A stretch of DNA of 64,000 bases from Gammaproteobacteria bacterium (lineage in GTDB: Bacteria; Pseudomonadota; Gammaproteobacteria; Steroidobacterales; Steroidobacteraceae): contig CANIOW010000010.1 in assembly GCA_947469285.1 (NCBI GenBank), positions 1-64,000 on the forward strand, given 5' to 3'. Positions 16,875 to 26,419 of this stretch are shown here, one piece after another. The position numbers and the translations under genes are program-made. The notes beneath the pieces are model-generated. The model searched no databases and was not told the DNA's origin. It saw only the letters and a program-made list of their open reading frames with translations. Every line of letters starts with the position of its first letter. Position 1 is the first letter of the stretch.

Positions 16875-17910
16875 AATGTCTGCTGTGGCGGCCGGGCGGC
16901 GGGGCACCGATGGCCGGGCCGCGCGCTCGGCTCTGCTGCTGGGCCTGCTGTTCGGCGTGTGGCTGCCTTGGTCGGGCGCCATAGCGCTGACGCCAATGCC
17001 AGCAGAGGAGTCGCCGGCAGCATTGCTCGAACGCATGTCAACGGTGCTGGCTACCCGTAGTTACGACGGAGAATTTCTGCGTTGGGCCGATGGCCATATC
17101 GAGCGCCTGCGCGTCATCCATCGGCGCGAGAAGGAAGGCTTTACCGAGCGGCTCTACGTGGTCGGCGTGCCGGGCCGTGAAATTATTCAGCAAGGAGGCG
17201 AAGTCCGTCGCTACCTACCCGAAGAACAGCGTGTCCTGATCGAATCGGCGGCGGGTAAAATGGGCACGCTGCTGGGCTATCTACCGGTATTTGATGCCGC
17301 ACCACAGCCGCTTTACGAACTGGTGGCTGAAGGTCGCGAAACCAGTACCACGGGTCGTCTGGCGCGCGTGGTGGTGGTGCGCGCCACGGATCGCTACCGT
17401 CTTGGTTATCGCCTGTGGATTGATGAGGCGACGGCCATGCCAACACGCACCGATCTGGTCAATGCCGAAGGTCAGGTGATCGAGCAGGTGGTGTTCACTA
17501 ACTTACGCTTGCGTACCCATGTCGATGATCAAGAGTTACGGCCAGCACTCGCAGCGCGGTCATACACTCGCGTCGATGTGGGCCCCGCTCGGCGCCCGGC
17601 CATTGATGTGCCTGAGGGGTCTTGGGGGCTGGCGCACCTGCCGCCGGGATTCCGGCTGGCCCGGCGTGGGTTCAAGTGGTTCCCGGGAGCCTCAGTCCCT
17701 GCGACCCATCTGGTGGTGACCGACGGCGTGGCGACGGTGTCCGTGTTTGTCGAGGAGCCATCCCCTGGGCGCGTCCCGCGGACGGGTTCTGGACGTTTGG
17801 GGGCGGCCGCGGCGTTTTCTACCGTCGTTGAAGGACGTCAGGTGACCGCCGTCGGGGAAGTGCCACCGCGTACGGTGGAGGCGATCGCGCGGCAGGTGGT
17901 GCCGCGATGA
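16852..17910 (+). CDS. rseB: Sigma-E regulatory protein RseB/MucB
   Basis: 352 aa. A signal peptide (LLLGLLFGVWLPWSGAIA) follows a basic N-terminus, so the product is periplasmic. The MucB/RseB N-terminal LolA-like domain begins with RSYDGEFLRWADGHIERLRV and includes the GREIIQQGGEVRRYLPEE region; the C-terminal domain contains LPPGFRLARRGFKW. It binds the periplasmic part of RseA and protects it from proteolysis until lipoprotein or LPS signals displace it. The start is ATG 16852 inside rseA; ATG 16876 just after the rseA stop is an equally plausible start. No rseC or mucD follows; a glutaredoxin-like gene does. Confidence 0.92.
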   Translation: MEPVGTAEMSAVAAGRRGTDGRAARSALLLGLLFGVWLPWSGAIALTPMPAEESPAALLERMSTVLATRSYDGEFLRWADGHIERLRVIHRREKEGFTERLYVVGVPGREIIQQGGEVRRYLPEEQRVLIESAAGKMGTLLGYLPVFDAAPQPLYELVAEGRETSTTGRLARVVVVRATDRYRLGYRLWIDEATAMPTRTDLVNAEGQVIEQVVFTNLRLRTHVDDQELRPALAARSYTRVDVGPARRPAIDVPEGSWGLAHLPPGFRLARRGFKWFPGASVPATHLVVTDGVATVSVFVEEPSPGRVPRTGSGRLGAAAAFSTVVEGRQVTAVGEVPPRTVEAIARQVVPR

Positions 17911-18152
17911 TCCGCCCTGTTGTCCGGGTATGGTCCAGGGAAAATTGCCTGTTGTGCGATGAGTTGCTCGAGGCGCTGGGGCCGCTGCTGGCGCGTCACG
18001 GGCTCGTGCCTGAGGTCCGGGATGTCGATTCCGACCCGCTCGCCCGGCGCCGCTACGGACTGAAGGTGCCGGTCGTGGAGGTGGATGGGGAGCTTGCCTG
18101 CTACGGCCAGCTGGACCCCGTGGCCGTCGAGGAGCTGCTGCGGCGCGGTTGA
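17907..18152 (+). CDS. Glutaredoxin-like protein (DUF836 family)
   Basis: 81 aa. A small thioredoxin-fold protein with a C-x-x-C redox motif, CLLC, in WSRENCLLCDEL near the N-terminus, and the cis-Pro strand LKVPVVEVDGE, as in glutaredoxin-like DUF836 proteins. A dithiol oxidoreductase role in the cytoplasm is likely, but the substrate is unknown. It overlaps rseB by 4 bp and closes the sigma-E operon, with lepA about 100 bp downstream. DUF836 genes next to rseB/lepA occur in several gammaproteobacteria. Confidence 0.85.
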   Translation: MIRPVVRVWSRENCLLCDELLEALGPLLARHGLVPEVRDVDSDPLARRRYGLKVPVVEVDGELACYGQLDPVAVEELLRRG

Positions 18153-18169
18153 GGGTCGCTTCGCGACCC
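18153..18169 (+). other. GC hairpin between the sigma-E operon and lepA
   Basis: GGGTCGC-TTC-GCGACCC forms a perfect 7-bp stem with a 3-base loop, directly after the glutaredoxin-like stop codon. No U-run follows, so it is not a standard intrinsic terminator; it may stabilise the upstream mRNA 3' end or attenuate readthrough. A TATACT hexamer at 18195-18200 could be the -10 of a separate lepA promoter, but I see no convincing -35. Confidence 0.45.
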
Positions 18170-18253
18170 CGCCCTATTGGTGGCCGGTCCCCGGTATACT
18201 CCGCGGTTTAGCGCCTTCCAGCTACCGCCCGCTACCGGGCCGGTCACCCCCAA

Positions 18254-20047
18254 ATGCACAATATTCGTAACTTTTCCATCATTGCCCACGTCGATCACGG
18301 CAAATCCACGCTCGCTGACCGGTTTATTCAGATGTGTGGCGGCCTGCAGCAACGTGAGATGCAGTCGCAGGTCCTGGATTCCATGGACCTGGAGCGTGAG
18401 CGCGGTATCACGATCAAGGCACAGAGCGTCACGCTCTACTACACCGCCTCCGATGGTGTTCGTTACCAGCTCAATTTTATCGATACGCCGGGCCATGTCG
18501 ACTTTAGTTATGAAGTTTCGCGCTCTCTCGCTGCCTGTGAGGGCGCGTTGCTGGTGGTGGATGCCGCACAGGGTGTAGAGGCGCAGTCAGTGGCTAATTG
18601 CTACACGGCGCTCGAGCAAGGTCTCGAGGTGCTGCCGGTCATCAATAAGATTGATCTGCCCTCGGCCGATCCCGACCGGGTCATCAAGGAAGTGGAAGAA
18701 ATCATCGGTATCGATGCCACCGATGCCGTGCGGGTTAGTGCCAAGACTGGCCAGAACGTTGATCTGCTGCTGGAAGAGCTGGTCAAACGCATCCCAGCGC
18801 CCAAAGGCGACCCGAAAGCGCCCCTGCAGGCGCTGATCATCGACTCCTGGTTTGATAACTATGTCGGCGTGGTGTCGCTGGTCAGGGTGATGAACGGCAC
18901 GCTCAAGCCGGGGCAGAAGCTGCGTGTCTGGTCTACCGGCCGCGCCCATGAATGTTCACGACTCGGCCGTTTCACGCCCAAGCGCGAGGACGGAACCAGC
19001 CTGTCGGCGGGAGAAGTCGGCTTCATCATGGCTGGCATCAAGGAAATTGACGGTGCGCCGGTAGGCGATACCATCACGTTAGAATCGGCTCCCTGTGCCG
19101 AAGCGCTCCCCGGATTCAAAAAAATCCAGCCACGGGTGTTTGCCGGATTGTTTCCGGTCAGTACCGATGACTACGAGCAGTTCCGCGACGCCTTACAGAA
19201 ATTGAAGCTAAACGACTCGGCGCTGCAGTACGAGCCTGAGGTCTCCACTGCGCTGGGTTTTGGGTTTCGTATTGGTTTCCTCGGCCTGCTCCACATGGAG
19301 ATTGTGCAAGAGCGGCTGGAGCGCGAATACAACATTGACTTGGTGACCAGTGCGCCCACCGTGGTCTACGAAGTGCTACAGACTGACGGTACTGTCGTTT
19401 ACTGCGACAACCCGTCGAAACTTCCGCCGCTTGATCGCGTCCAGGAAATGCGCGAGCCCATTATTACCGCTAACATTCTGGTGCCCCCGGAACATGTGGG
19501 TGGGGTGTTGCAGTTATGCACCGAAAAGCGCGGCGTGCAAAAAAAGATGCTCTACGTCGGTAATCAGGTCAGCCTGCAGTACGAGCTGCCGATGGCCGAT
19601 GTGGTGCTCGACTTCTTTGATCGCCTGAAAAGTACCTCGCGTGGTTACGCGTCGTTTGACTACGAGTTCAATCGCTTTCAGGCGGCTCATTTGGTGCGTC
19701 TGGATGTGCTTATCAACGGCGACCGGGTGGATGCCCTGTCGTTGATTTTGCATCGTGACAGCGCCTATGGCCGTGGCCGAGACCTGGTCGACAAGATGCA
19801 GGAACTGATTCCACGTCAGATGTTTGATATTGCCATTCAGGCAGCGATTGGCAGCAACGTCGTGGCGCGAGCCAGCGTGAAGGCGCTGCGTAAGAACGTG
19901 CTAGCCAAGTGCTACGGCGGCGACATTTCGCGTAAGCGGAAATTGCTCGACAAGCAAAAGGAAGGCAAGAAACGCATGAAGCAGGTGGGCTCCGTGGAAA
20001 TTCCGCAGGAGGCATTTCTTGCGGTGCTCCAGATCGGAAAGAAATAG
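18254..20047 (+). CDS. lepA: Elongation factor 4 (LepA), ribosome back-translocase GTPase
   Basis: 597 aa, full length. The GTPase domain has the P-loop AHVDHGKST at about 11-19, DTPGHVDF, and NKIDLPSAD. Domains III-V and the LepA-specific C-terminal domain ([18 protein letters not shown]) are intact. It acts on ribosomes, with proposed roles in back-translocation and subunit biogenesis. lepB follows after 9 bp, the classical lepA-lepB arrangement. ATG 18254 places the first residues [16 protein letters not shown] exactly as in homologues, although no clear ribosome-binding site precedes it. Confidence 0.97.
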   Translation: MHNIRNFSIIAHVDHGKSTLADRFIQMCGGLQQREMQSQVLDSMDLERERGITIKAQSVTLYYTASDGVRYQLNFIDTPGHVDFSYEVSRSLAACEGALLVVDAAQGVEAQSVANCYTALEQGLEVLPVINKIDLPSADPDRVIKEVEEIIGIDATDAVRVSAKTGQNVDLLLEELVKRIPAPKGDPKAPLQALIIDSWFDNYVGVVSLVRVMNGTLKPGQKLRVWSTGRAHECSRLGRFTPKREDGTSLSAGEVGFIMAGIKEIDGAPVGDTITLESAPCAEALPGFKKIQPRVFAGLFPVSTDDYEQFRDALQKLKLNDSALQYEPEVSTALGFGFRIGFLGLLHMEIVQERLEREYNIDLVTSAPTVVYEVLQTDGTVVYCDNPSKLPPLDRVQEMREPIITANILVPPEHVGGVLQLCTEKRGVQKKMLYVGNQVSLQYELPMADVVLDFFDRLKSTSRGYASFDYEFNRFQAAHLVRLDVLINGDRVDALSLILHRDSAYGRGRDLVDKMQELIPRQMFDIAIQAAIGSNVVARASVKALRKNVLAKCYGGDISRKRKLLDKQKEGKKRMKQVGSVEIPQEAFLAVLQIGKK

Positions 20048-20056
20048 GCAGACACC

Positions 20057-20929
20057 ATGATTATCGATTTTTCCTTTGTGCTGGTGGTGCTCAGTGTGGT
20101 GCTGGGTATTACGCTGTTGTGGTGGAAATGGTCAGGTCGTGCCGCTACCCATGTGCAGGCGGGCGCACCCGCGGGTACGCCAGGGCCCATGGAGCCCTGG
20201 CCGGTGGAATACGCGCGAGCGTTTTTTCCGGTGGTGTTGGGCGTGCTGCTGTTGCGGGCGTTTCTGTTTGAACCGTTCCGCATTCCCTCCGACTCCATGA
20301 TGCCGACACTGGTGGATGGCGACTTCATTCTGGTCAATAAATTTACCTATGGTTTGCGCCTGCCGGTGATTAACCGTCAGGTGGTGGCTATCGGTGAGCC
20401 GGAGCGCGGCGATGTCATCGTGTTCCGCCTGCCGAGCGATCCGTCAGTGACTTATATCAAGCGGCTGGTGGGTCTTCCCGGCGACCACATTGAGGTGCGG
20501 GGCGATGCAATCTGGGTGAATGGACAGGCGGTGGCTATTCACGCAACGGGTGAATACGGCGAAGACTCCTGCTATATCGGCTTTAGGCAAGCGCAGGAAA
20601 TGCTCGGCAAGCACAGCCACCGGCTCATGTACTGCCCCGTGGGGGTGCGTCGGCCCGGACGCTGCGGCGAGTCCCGCGAATATGCCGAATGTCCCGTGTT
20701 CCCAGAGGGTGGCGACGCGGCGCTGCTCAGCCCGGTTGGTCCGGATCTCGACTACGCAGCCGTAGTGCCAGCGGGTAAGCTGTTCTTCATGGGTGATAAT
20801 CGCGACAACAGCGAAGACAGCCGTCGATCGGTGGGCTTCGTGCCGCGGGATAACGTGGTGGGCCGGGCCGTGGGTATCTGGTTCAGTCTGGGCGGTCGCT
20901 GGGACCGTATCGGTCATGCAATTGAATAA
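20057..20929 (+). CDS. lepB: Signal peptidase I
   Basis: 290 aa. Two membrane segments lie near 5-23 and 55-70. The catalytic Ser80 is in SDSMMPTL and the general base Lys135 is in YIKRLVG; the box MGDNRDNSEDSR is also present. It cleaves signal peptides of Sec- and Tat-exported proteins on the periplasmic side of the inner membrane. It sits between lepA and a DUF4845 gene, a conserved gammaproteobacterial order. Confidence 0.96.
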   Translation: MIIDFSFVLVVLSVVLGITLLWWKWSGRAATHVQAGAPAGTPGPMEPWPVEYARAFFPVVLGVLLLRAFLFEPFRIPSDSMMPTLVDGDFILVNKFTYGLRLPVINRQVVAIGEPERGDVIVFRLPSDPSVTYIKRLVGLPGDHIEVRGDAIWVNGQAVAIHATGEYGEDSCYIGFRQAQEMLGKHSHRLMYCPVGVRRPGRCGESREYAECPVFPEGGDAALLSPVGPDLDYAAVVPAGKLFFMGDNRDNSEDSRRSVGFVPRDNVVGRAVGIWFSLGGRWDRIGHAIE

Positions 20930-20941
20930 TCAGGAGGTTCC

Positions 20942-21310
20942 ATGCTTCGCCATCAACGCGGGATAACCTTAATCGGCGGATTGATCCTGGCCGTGGTCGT
21001 CGCTCTACTGGGCTTTGCGGTGATGCGGCTGGTGCCGGTTTACCTCGAATATCAGAAAGTGGTCGGTTCATTGACGCAACTCGAGTCGACGTATGCCGCG
21101 GGCGGTGCCACTGAAGAGGATATTCGTAACACCCTGCAACGACGCTTTGACGTGGAGGATATCAGTAGCCTTTCGGTGCGTGACATTGCAATACAGCGCC
21201 GTAGTGGGGCGCTGGAAGTCACCGCGGAATACACGGCCATCGCACCGTTTGTGGCGAATATTTCCTTCCTGGTTGAGTTTCACAGCACCGTTAGCGTGCA
21301 CGCCAACTGA
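20942..21310 (+). CDS. DUF4845 single-pass membrane protein
   Basis: 122 aa. The N-terminus has a short basic stretch followed by GITLIGGLILAVVVALLGFAV, a pilin-like hydrophobic helix; the rest is a small soluble domain (EEDIRNTLQRRFDVEDISSL). This matches the DUF4845 family found between lepB and rnc. A strong ribosome-binding site AGGAGG at 20932-20937 fixes the start. Function is unknown; position suggests a link to lepB or rnc expression, without evidence. Confidence 0.85.
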   Translation: MLRHQRGITLIGGLILAVVVALLGFAVMRLVPVYLEYQKVVGSLTQLESTYAAGGATEEDIRNTLQRRFDVEDISSLSVRDIAIQRRSGALEVTAEYTAIAPFVANISFLVEFHSTVSVHAN

Positions 21311-21321
21311 GCCGGCCAGCC

Positions 21322-22014
21322 ATGTCTTCCGCGGCAGAAGATGCTTTGCTGGAGTCACATCTCGGGCATGTCTTCGCTGACCGCGAACTGCTGGTGCGGG
21401 CGCTGACGCACCGGAGCTGCGGCGGACGGGACAATGAGCGCCTGGAGTTTCTGGGCGATGCGGTGCTCGGCTTGGTCATTGCTGATGAGCTCTACCGTCG
21501 TCTGCCACGTGCCGAAGAGGGTCAATTGACACGCCTGCGCGCCATGCTCGTGAACGAGGATTCGCTCGCCGACATAGCCGTGACGCTGGCCCTTGGCAAC
21601 CATTTACGTCTGGGTTCGGGAGAGCTTAAGAGCGGTGGTTTTCGCCGTCCGTCTATTCTGGCGGATGCACTTGAGGCGCTATTGGGCGCGGTGTATCTTG
21701 AAGCGGGTCTCGACGCCGTGCGTGCACTCATTTTGCGGCTGTACGCAGTGCGGTTGGAGGAGCTACCGACGCGTGTCGTCAAGGATCCTAAAACCCGCCT
21801 CCAGGAATGGCTACAGTCTCGTGGTTACGAACGTCCCCAGTACACACTGAGCGCCAGCTGGGGTGAACCGCATGAACAAACGTTTCGTGCACTGTGTGCA
21901 GTGCCAGCACTCTCTCTGAATGCCACTGGCGAAGCGTCAAGTCGGCGTCGTGCTGAACAGGACGCCGCCACTTCCCTGATCCAACTTCTTGAAGCACAAG
22001 GCCACCGCCCGTGA
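21322..22014 (+). CDS. rnc: Ribonuclease III
   Basis: 230 aa. The catalytic signature RLEFLGDAVLGLVIADELY and the second acidic site ALLGAVYLEAG are present, followed by the double-stranded-RNA-binding domain (DPKTRLQEWLQSRG to ASSRRRAEQDAA). It cleaves double-stranded RNA in rRNA precursors and many mRNAs. era follows after 10 bp; the rnc-era-recO order is typical. Confidence 0.96.
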   Translation: MSSAAEDALLESHLGHVFADRELLVRALTHRSCGGRDNERLEFLGDAVLGLVIADELYRRLPRAEEGQLTRLRAMLVNEDSLADIAVTLALGNHLRLGSGELKSGGFRRPSILADALEALLGAVYLEAGLDAVRALILRLYAVRLEELPTRVVKDPKTRLQEWLQSRGYERPQYTLSASWGEPHEQTFRALCAVPALSLNATGEASSRRRAEQDAATSLIQLLEAQGHRP

Positions 22015-22024
22015 GCACCCTCTG

Positions 22025-22975
22025 ATGACTGAACCTGTGACCAACGAACCTGCAGAGACTGGCCCGAGCACGCCGGAAGGCCCGCACCATTGTGGCTTTG
22101 CTGCGTTGGTCGGCCGTCCCAACGTCGGCAAGTCCACCCTGATGAACGCACTGCTGGATCGCAAGCTGTCGATCGTCACGCCAAAACCACAGACAACACG
22201 ACACCGGATCGTTGGTATTTTAACCAGCGAACATCATCAGATCGCCTTCGTTGACACACCGGGTATCCACAGTGGGCAGAAGCGGGCGTTAAATCAGGCC
22301 ATGAACCGCTCGGCACTGGCGTCACTGGATGATGCCGATGTGCTGGTGTTCGTGGTCGAGGCATTGCGCTTTACCGACGATGACGAACGGGTTTTAACGC
22401 GTATCCGCTCGACTGGCCGCCCGGCCATCCTGGTGGTTAACAAAGTCGACCGCATCTCGCCGCGTTCACGTTTGCTGCCGTTTCTGGCGCAGATGGCCGA
22501 ACGTCATCCGTTTGTGGAGGTGGTGCCACTGTCGGCCCGACGTGAAGGAGAGGCGGAGCGCCTGGCAGAGGTGATCGCGCGGCACCTGCCAGAAGGGCCG
22601 CCGCTGTATCCGCCTGAGCAGGTCACCGAGAGCTCGCCGCGGTTCCTCGCCGCTGAAATCATCCGCGAGAAACTAACCTTGCAGTTGCATGAAGAGCTGC
22701 CCTACGGGCTGACGGTCGAGATTGAACAATGGTACGAAGACGCTGAGAGTGGCCGCTTCGTGGTCGGCGCCATCATCTGGGTTGAGCGTGAAGGGCAGAA
22801 AGCGATCGTCATTGGCAATCAGGGGGAACGACTGAAGGAAGTGGGCCGTGCTGCACGCTACGACCTCAATGAACTGCTTGGTCGACGTATTCATCTGGAG
22901 TTGTGGGTGAAGGTGAAGGAGAACTGGGCGGACAACGCCAACCAGTTGCGTCGCTTTGGGTACGATTCGGCCTGA
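22025..22975 (+). CDS. era: GTPase Era
   Basis: 316 aa from ATG 22025; an in-frame ATG at 21989 inside rnc would only add an unconserved extension. G1 is GRPNVGKST, G2 lies in TTRHRI, G3 is DTPGIHSG, G4 is NKVD. The C-terminal KH domain includes QKAIVIGNQGERLKEVG. Era binds the 3' end of 16S rRNA and assists 30S maturation. The stop codon shares its last base with the recO start. Confidence 0.96.
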   Translation: MTEPVTNEPAETGPSTPEGPHHCGFAALVGRPNVGKSTLMNALLDRKLSIVTPKPQTTRHRIVGILTSEHHQIAFVDTPGIHSGQKRALNQAMNRSALASLDDADVLVFVVEALRFTDDDERVLTRIRSTGRPAILVVNKVDRISPRSRLLPFLAQMAERHPFVEVVPLSARREGEAERLAEVIARHLPEGPPLYPPEQVTESSPRFLAAEIIREKLTLQLHEELPYGLTVEIEQWYEDAESGRFVVGAIIWVEREGQKAIVIGNQGERLKEVGRAARYDLNELLGRRIHLELWVKVKENWADNANQLRRFGYDSA

Positions 22976-23766
22976 TGTCTGCGCCGAGCGCTCCGGTGGC
23001 CGCCTATGTGCTGCATCTGCGGGCCTTTCGCGAGTCGGGCGCCATCGTGGATTTTTTCACGCGCGACCATGGCCGGGTCAGCGTGTTTGCGCATGGGGTT
23101 GGGCCTTCCGGCTCGGGCAAACGCCCACGGAACGGCACGGCCGGACTACTCCAGCCGTTTACGTCGCTGCTGGTCAGCTGGCGCGGGGCCGCTGACGGCG
23201 GGCAGCTGGCGGTCGTGGAAGCGGCTGGGCCTCCCCGGACGCTGCCCCCAGCGCGTCTCATGAGCGGTTTTTACTTGAACGAACTATTGCTGAAACTGAT
23301 GGCGCGCGACGACGCCCACCCCAACGTTTTCGATCAATACCATGCCGCACTCGAAGTGCTGGCTGCGGCAGTGGACCAGTCGCCTTTGGCGCGCCGCGCT
23401 GAAGCTGGCGCCTTGCGACGTTTTGAACATGCGCTGCTCGAAGCGCTCGGGCTGTGCGGTGACTTCAGTATTGAGGCAGGAACGGGGGAGCCACTCGACC
23501 CGCAGGCAACTTACCGGCTGCGGCCCGGCTTGGGGCTGATGCGGGTGGCGAGCGGCGTCCGCGGCCTGTGGGGCGCAGACCTGCTGGCGATGGCGGAGGG
23601 CAGGCTTGATGAGGATGCCGTACTGGCCACGGCGCGCTTAGCGCTGCGTGAATTGCTGGATGCAGCGCTGGACGGGCGGCCTTTACTCACCCGGCAGGTG
23701 GCACGCGGCGTGGCCAACGTGATGCAGTCGTCTCGCCGTGCTGGCAGGGACAAGCCAGATAGCTGA
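22975..23766 (+). CDS. recO: DNA repair protein RecO
   Basis: 263 aa from ATG 22975, overlapping the era stop by one base. The N-terminal OB fold, [20 protein letters not shown] and [11 protein letters not shown], is characteristic, and the helical C-terminal part follows the family pattern. No zinc-binding cysteines are apparent, as in many gammaproteobacterial RecO proteins. RecO loads RecA onto SSB-coated single strands with RecR. A 73-bp gap separates it from pdxJ. Confidence 0.93.
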   Translation: MSAPSAPVAAYVLHLRAFRESGAIVDFFTRDHGRVSVFAHGVGPSGSGKRPRNGTAGLLQPFTSLLVSWRGAADGGQLAVVEAAGPPRTLPPARLMSGFYLNELLLKLMARDDAHPNVFDQYHAALEVLAAAVDQSPLARRAEAGALRRFEHALLEALGLCGDFSIEAGTGEPLDPQATYRLRPGLGLMRVASGVRGLWGADLLAMAEGRLDEDAVLATARLALRELLDAALDGRPLLTRQVARGVANVMQSSRRAGRDKPDS

Positions 23767-23839
23767 GCGGAAGGTGGTCGGGACGGGGTGGGGGAGGCGG
23801 AGTAAACTAGCGCTTCTGCCAGTTTTACAAGGCTTCTCC

Positions 23840-24589
23840 ATGTCTGTCCTGCCAGGCGGCGCCGGCATCCTGCTCGGTGTCAATGTCGACCACGTCGCCA
23901 CCTTGCGTCAGGCGCGCCGCTCTCCGTATCCAGATCCACTCCATGCGGCATTGCAGGCAGAGCACGCTGGCGCCGATAGCATCACTGTGCATCTGCGGGA
24001 AGACCGTCGCCATATCCAAGACCATGACATTGAGCGGATGGCGCTCGCCTTGCAAACCCGCATGAATTTCGAGATGGCGGCAACCACGGAGATGGTCGGG
24101 ATCGCTACCCGAATCCGCCCAGCGGATGTCTGTCTGGTGCCCGAGAAACGTACGGAGGTGACGACCGAAGGCGGTCTGGATGTGGCGGGGCAGGAAAGCG
24201 CTTTGCGCGACTGCGTGGCGGCACTCAAGGCCGCGGGGATCCGGGTGTCCTTGTTTATTGATGCTGACGAACACCAGCTGGAAGCTGCACTGCGCACCGG
24301 GGCACCAGTGGTCGAACTGCACACGGGAGCCTATGCCGAGGCCCGAGGTGGACATCAGGCGCGTGAACTGGCGCGTCTACAGGCAGGTGCACGCCATGCG
24401 GCTAGACTGGGGCTGGTGGTCAATGCCGGCCACGGCTTGCACTATCACAACGTCCAGCCAGTGGCGGCTATTCCCGAGATCATCGAGCTGAATATTGGCC
24501 ATGCCATTATTGCGCGTGCGCTGTTTGAGGGTTTGCCAGCAGCGGTGCGCGAGATGCGCCGGCTGATGCTTGAAGCCCGCTGCGGATGA
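23840..24589 (+). CDS. pdxJ: Pyridoxine 5'-phosphate synthase
   Basis: 249 aa from ATG 23840. The start [15 protein letters not shown], then [24 protein letters not shown] and [10 protein letters not shown], are PdxJ signatures carrying the phosphate- and substrate-binding residues. It condenses 1-deoxyxylulose 5-phosphate with aminoacetone phosphate to form pyridoxine 5'-phosphate. In many relatives acpS follows pdxJ; here the next gene is rlmD, overlapping by 4 bp. Confidence 0.95.
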   Translation: MSVLPGGAGILLGVNVDHVATLRQARRSPYPDPLHAALQAEHAGADSITVHLREDRRHIQDHDIERMALALQTRMNFEMAATTEMVGIATRIRPADVCLVPEKRTEVTTEGGLDVAGQESALRDCVAALKAAGIRVSLFIDADEHQLEAALRTGAPVVELHTGAYAEARGGHQARELARLQAGARHAARLGLVVNAGHGLHYHNVQPVAAIPEIIELNIGHAIIARALFEGLPAAVREMRRLMLEARCG

Positions 24590-25923
24590 GTCGTGGGAGT
24601 GGTGGACGGGCACTGGCGCCGCTGGAGACGGCCGAGGTGGTGTCGCTTGCCCATGATGGGCGTGGCGTGGCCAAGATCGACGGTAAAGCCGTGTTTGTGG
24701 CCGGCGCCTTGCCGGGAGAACAGGTCACCTTGCGCCGCACTCGCCGCCAACGCAGCCACGATGAGGCGCGTTTGGAGGCGGTGTTGCGGCCGTCAGCTGA
24801 CCGCGTTGAGCCCCCTTGTGCCCATTATGGTGTCTGCGGTGGTTGTGCGCTCCAGCACCTCGATAGCGCGGCCCAGATTGCGGCCAAGCATCGGCAGTTG
24901 GGCGAGGAGCTGAGCCGTATTGGGCAGGTGGTGCCTGGCCGTTGGCTGGAGCCATTGACGGCAGCAACGCTCGGCTATCGCCGTCGCGCACGCCTCGGCG
25001 CACGCTACGTAGACAACAGAGGCAAGGTGCTGGTGGGCTTTCGCGAACGTGAAGGTACGCTCATCACGGATGTGTCGCATTGTGCTGTGCTCGACCCGGC
25101 CGTAGCGGATTTGCCCGGTGCCCTCGCGGTTTTGTTCACCGGTTTGGCGGCGCGTGACCGGCTTCCGCAGGTGGAAATTTCCGTGGGTGAGGAGCTCCCC
25201 GTGCTGGTGTTACGCCATCTCGTGCCGCTCGGTGAAGAAGATCTAGAGCAACTGCGCCGGTTCGCCACCCTCCATGGCATTGAATGGTGGCTGCAGCCAG
25301 CAGGCCTGGACAGCATCGCTCCACTGAACCCCTTGGCGCCGCGGGAATTGCACTACACCTTGCCAGAGCCTGCGTTGCGGCTGGCGTTTCAGCCATTAGA
25401 TTTCATCCAGGTGAATGGGCCGCTCAACCAGGCCATGGTGGGGCATGCTTTGGCGCAGCTCGAGGTCAGGCCTGAGGACAGCGTTTTGGATCTCTTCTGC
25501 GGTCTGGGTAACTTCACGTTGCCATTGGCGCAGGTTGCGGCCGAAGTGCATGGTGTGGAGGGGGATCTCGGGCTGGTGACGCGCGCCCGCGCCAATGCCA
25601 TCGCCAATGCACTGACGAACGTCACTTTTAGTGTGGCCAATCTGTTCGAGCCTGTTGTCGGGCTCCCTTGGGCGCAGCGGCGCTGGGATAAGGTACTGCT
25701 CGATCCGGCGCGGGCTGGTGCGCGTGAGGTGCTCCCGGCGGTGGTGGCCGCAAAACCGACGCGTATCGTTTATGTCTCTTGTCACCCGGGGAGTCTGGCG
25801 CGGGATGCCGGTATTCTGGTGCACGAGTTAGGCTATGAGCTTACAGCTGCAGGGGTGATGGATATGTTCCCGCACACCGGCCATGTGGAGAGCATTGCAG
25901 TGTTTGAGCCCCATGGGCACTGA
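24586..25923 (+). CDS. rlmD: 23S rRNA (uracil-1939-C5)-methyltransferase RlmD
   Basis: 445 aa. The N-terminal TRAM-like domain (about 15-65) is followed by cysteines for a 4Fe-4S cluster in [16 protein letters not shown] plus a later SHCAVLDP. The SAM motif is [14 protein letters not shown]; the active-site region has [13 protein letters not shown] and the nucleophilic cysteine in [12 protein letters not shown]. It methylates U1939 of 23S rRNA. It overlaps pdxJ by 4 bp and the CYTH gene by 11 bp, within a run of coupled genes. Confidence 0.95.
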   Translation: MSRGSGGRALAPLETAEVVSLAHDGRGVAKIDGKAVFVAGALPGEQVTLRRTRRQRSHDEARLEAVLRPSADRVEPPCAHYGVCGGCALQHLDSAAQIAAKHRQLGEELSRIGQVVPGRWLEPLTAATLGYRRRARLGARYVDNRGKVLVGFREREGTLITDVSHCAVLDPAVADLPGALAVLFTGLAARDRLPQVEISVGEELPVLVLRHLVPLGEEDLEQLRRFATLHGIEWWLQPAGLDSIAPLNPLAPRELHYTLPEPALRLAFQPLDFIQVNGPLNQAMVGHALAQLEVRPEDSVLDLFCGLGNFTLPLAQVAAEVHGVEGDLGLVTRARANAIANALTNVTFSVANLFEPVVGLPWAQRRWDKVLLDPARAGAREVLPAVVAAKPTRIVYVSCHPGSLARDAGILVHELGYELTAAGVMDMFPHTGHVESIAVFEPHGH

Positions 25924-26419
25924 GATTGAACGCAAATTCTTGCTGGGCGATGCCAGCTGGCGTGCCCTGGTGCAGACCACTGAACGCTTCCAGCAGGGTT
26001 ATCTCGCCAATACCTCGCTGGCGTCGGTGCGGGTGCGGATCGCCGAGCAGCTGGGTGGCGAGGTGACGGAGGCCTGGCTGTCAGTCAAAAGCATGACGCC
26101 CTCGCTGGTGCGGCAGGAGTTTGAGTACCGCATCCCCGTCGAGGAAGCCACCGCCTTGCTGGCGCTGTGTGAGGGTCCGTTGCTCGATAAGATGCGCCAC
26201 TTTGTGCCGGTGGGTCAGCATCTGTTTGAGATCGATGAGTTCGCCGGCGACAATGCCGGACTGATCGTGGCCGAAGTGGAGCTGGAAGCCCCTGAGGAAA
26301 CCTTTCCACGGCCTGCATGGTTGGCGCAGGAGGTGACGCATCTCGAACGCTATTACAACTTCCGTCTGGCGCGGTACCCTTATAATGCCTGGACGCTAGC
26401 GGAACGGAGCCCCGAATGA
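25913..26419 (+). CDS. CYTH-domain protein, probable inorganic triphosphatase
   Basis: 168 aa from ATG 25913, which gives the diagnostic start [12 protein letters not shown] (ExExK motif). Other conserved charged strands follow: RVRIAEQ, WLSVKS, RQEFEYRIP, KMRHFVP and EIDEFAGDNAGLIVAEVELE. CYTH enzymes of this class hydrolyse tripolyphosphate or related triphosphates with metal ions. The domain is complete with no CHAD partner. It overlaps rlmD by 11 bp and nagZ by 4 bp. The exact substrate is not readable from sequence. Confidence 0.9.
   Translation: MGTEIERKFLLGDASWRALVQTTERFQQGYLANTSLASVRVRIAEQLGGEVTEAWLSVKSMTPSLVRQEFEYRIPVEEATALLALCEGPLLDKMRHFVPVGQHLFEIDEFAGDNAGLIVAEVELEAPEETFPRPAWLAQEVTHLERYYNFRLARYPYNAWTLAERSPE

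Noticed and set aside
18153-18169. Intrinsic terminator before lepA
   Set aside because: The stem is good but no T-run follows, so only a generic hairpin is claimed.
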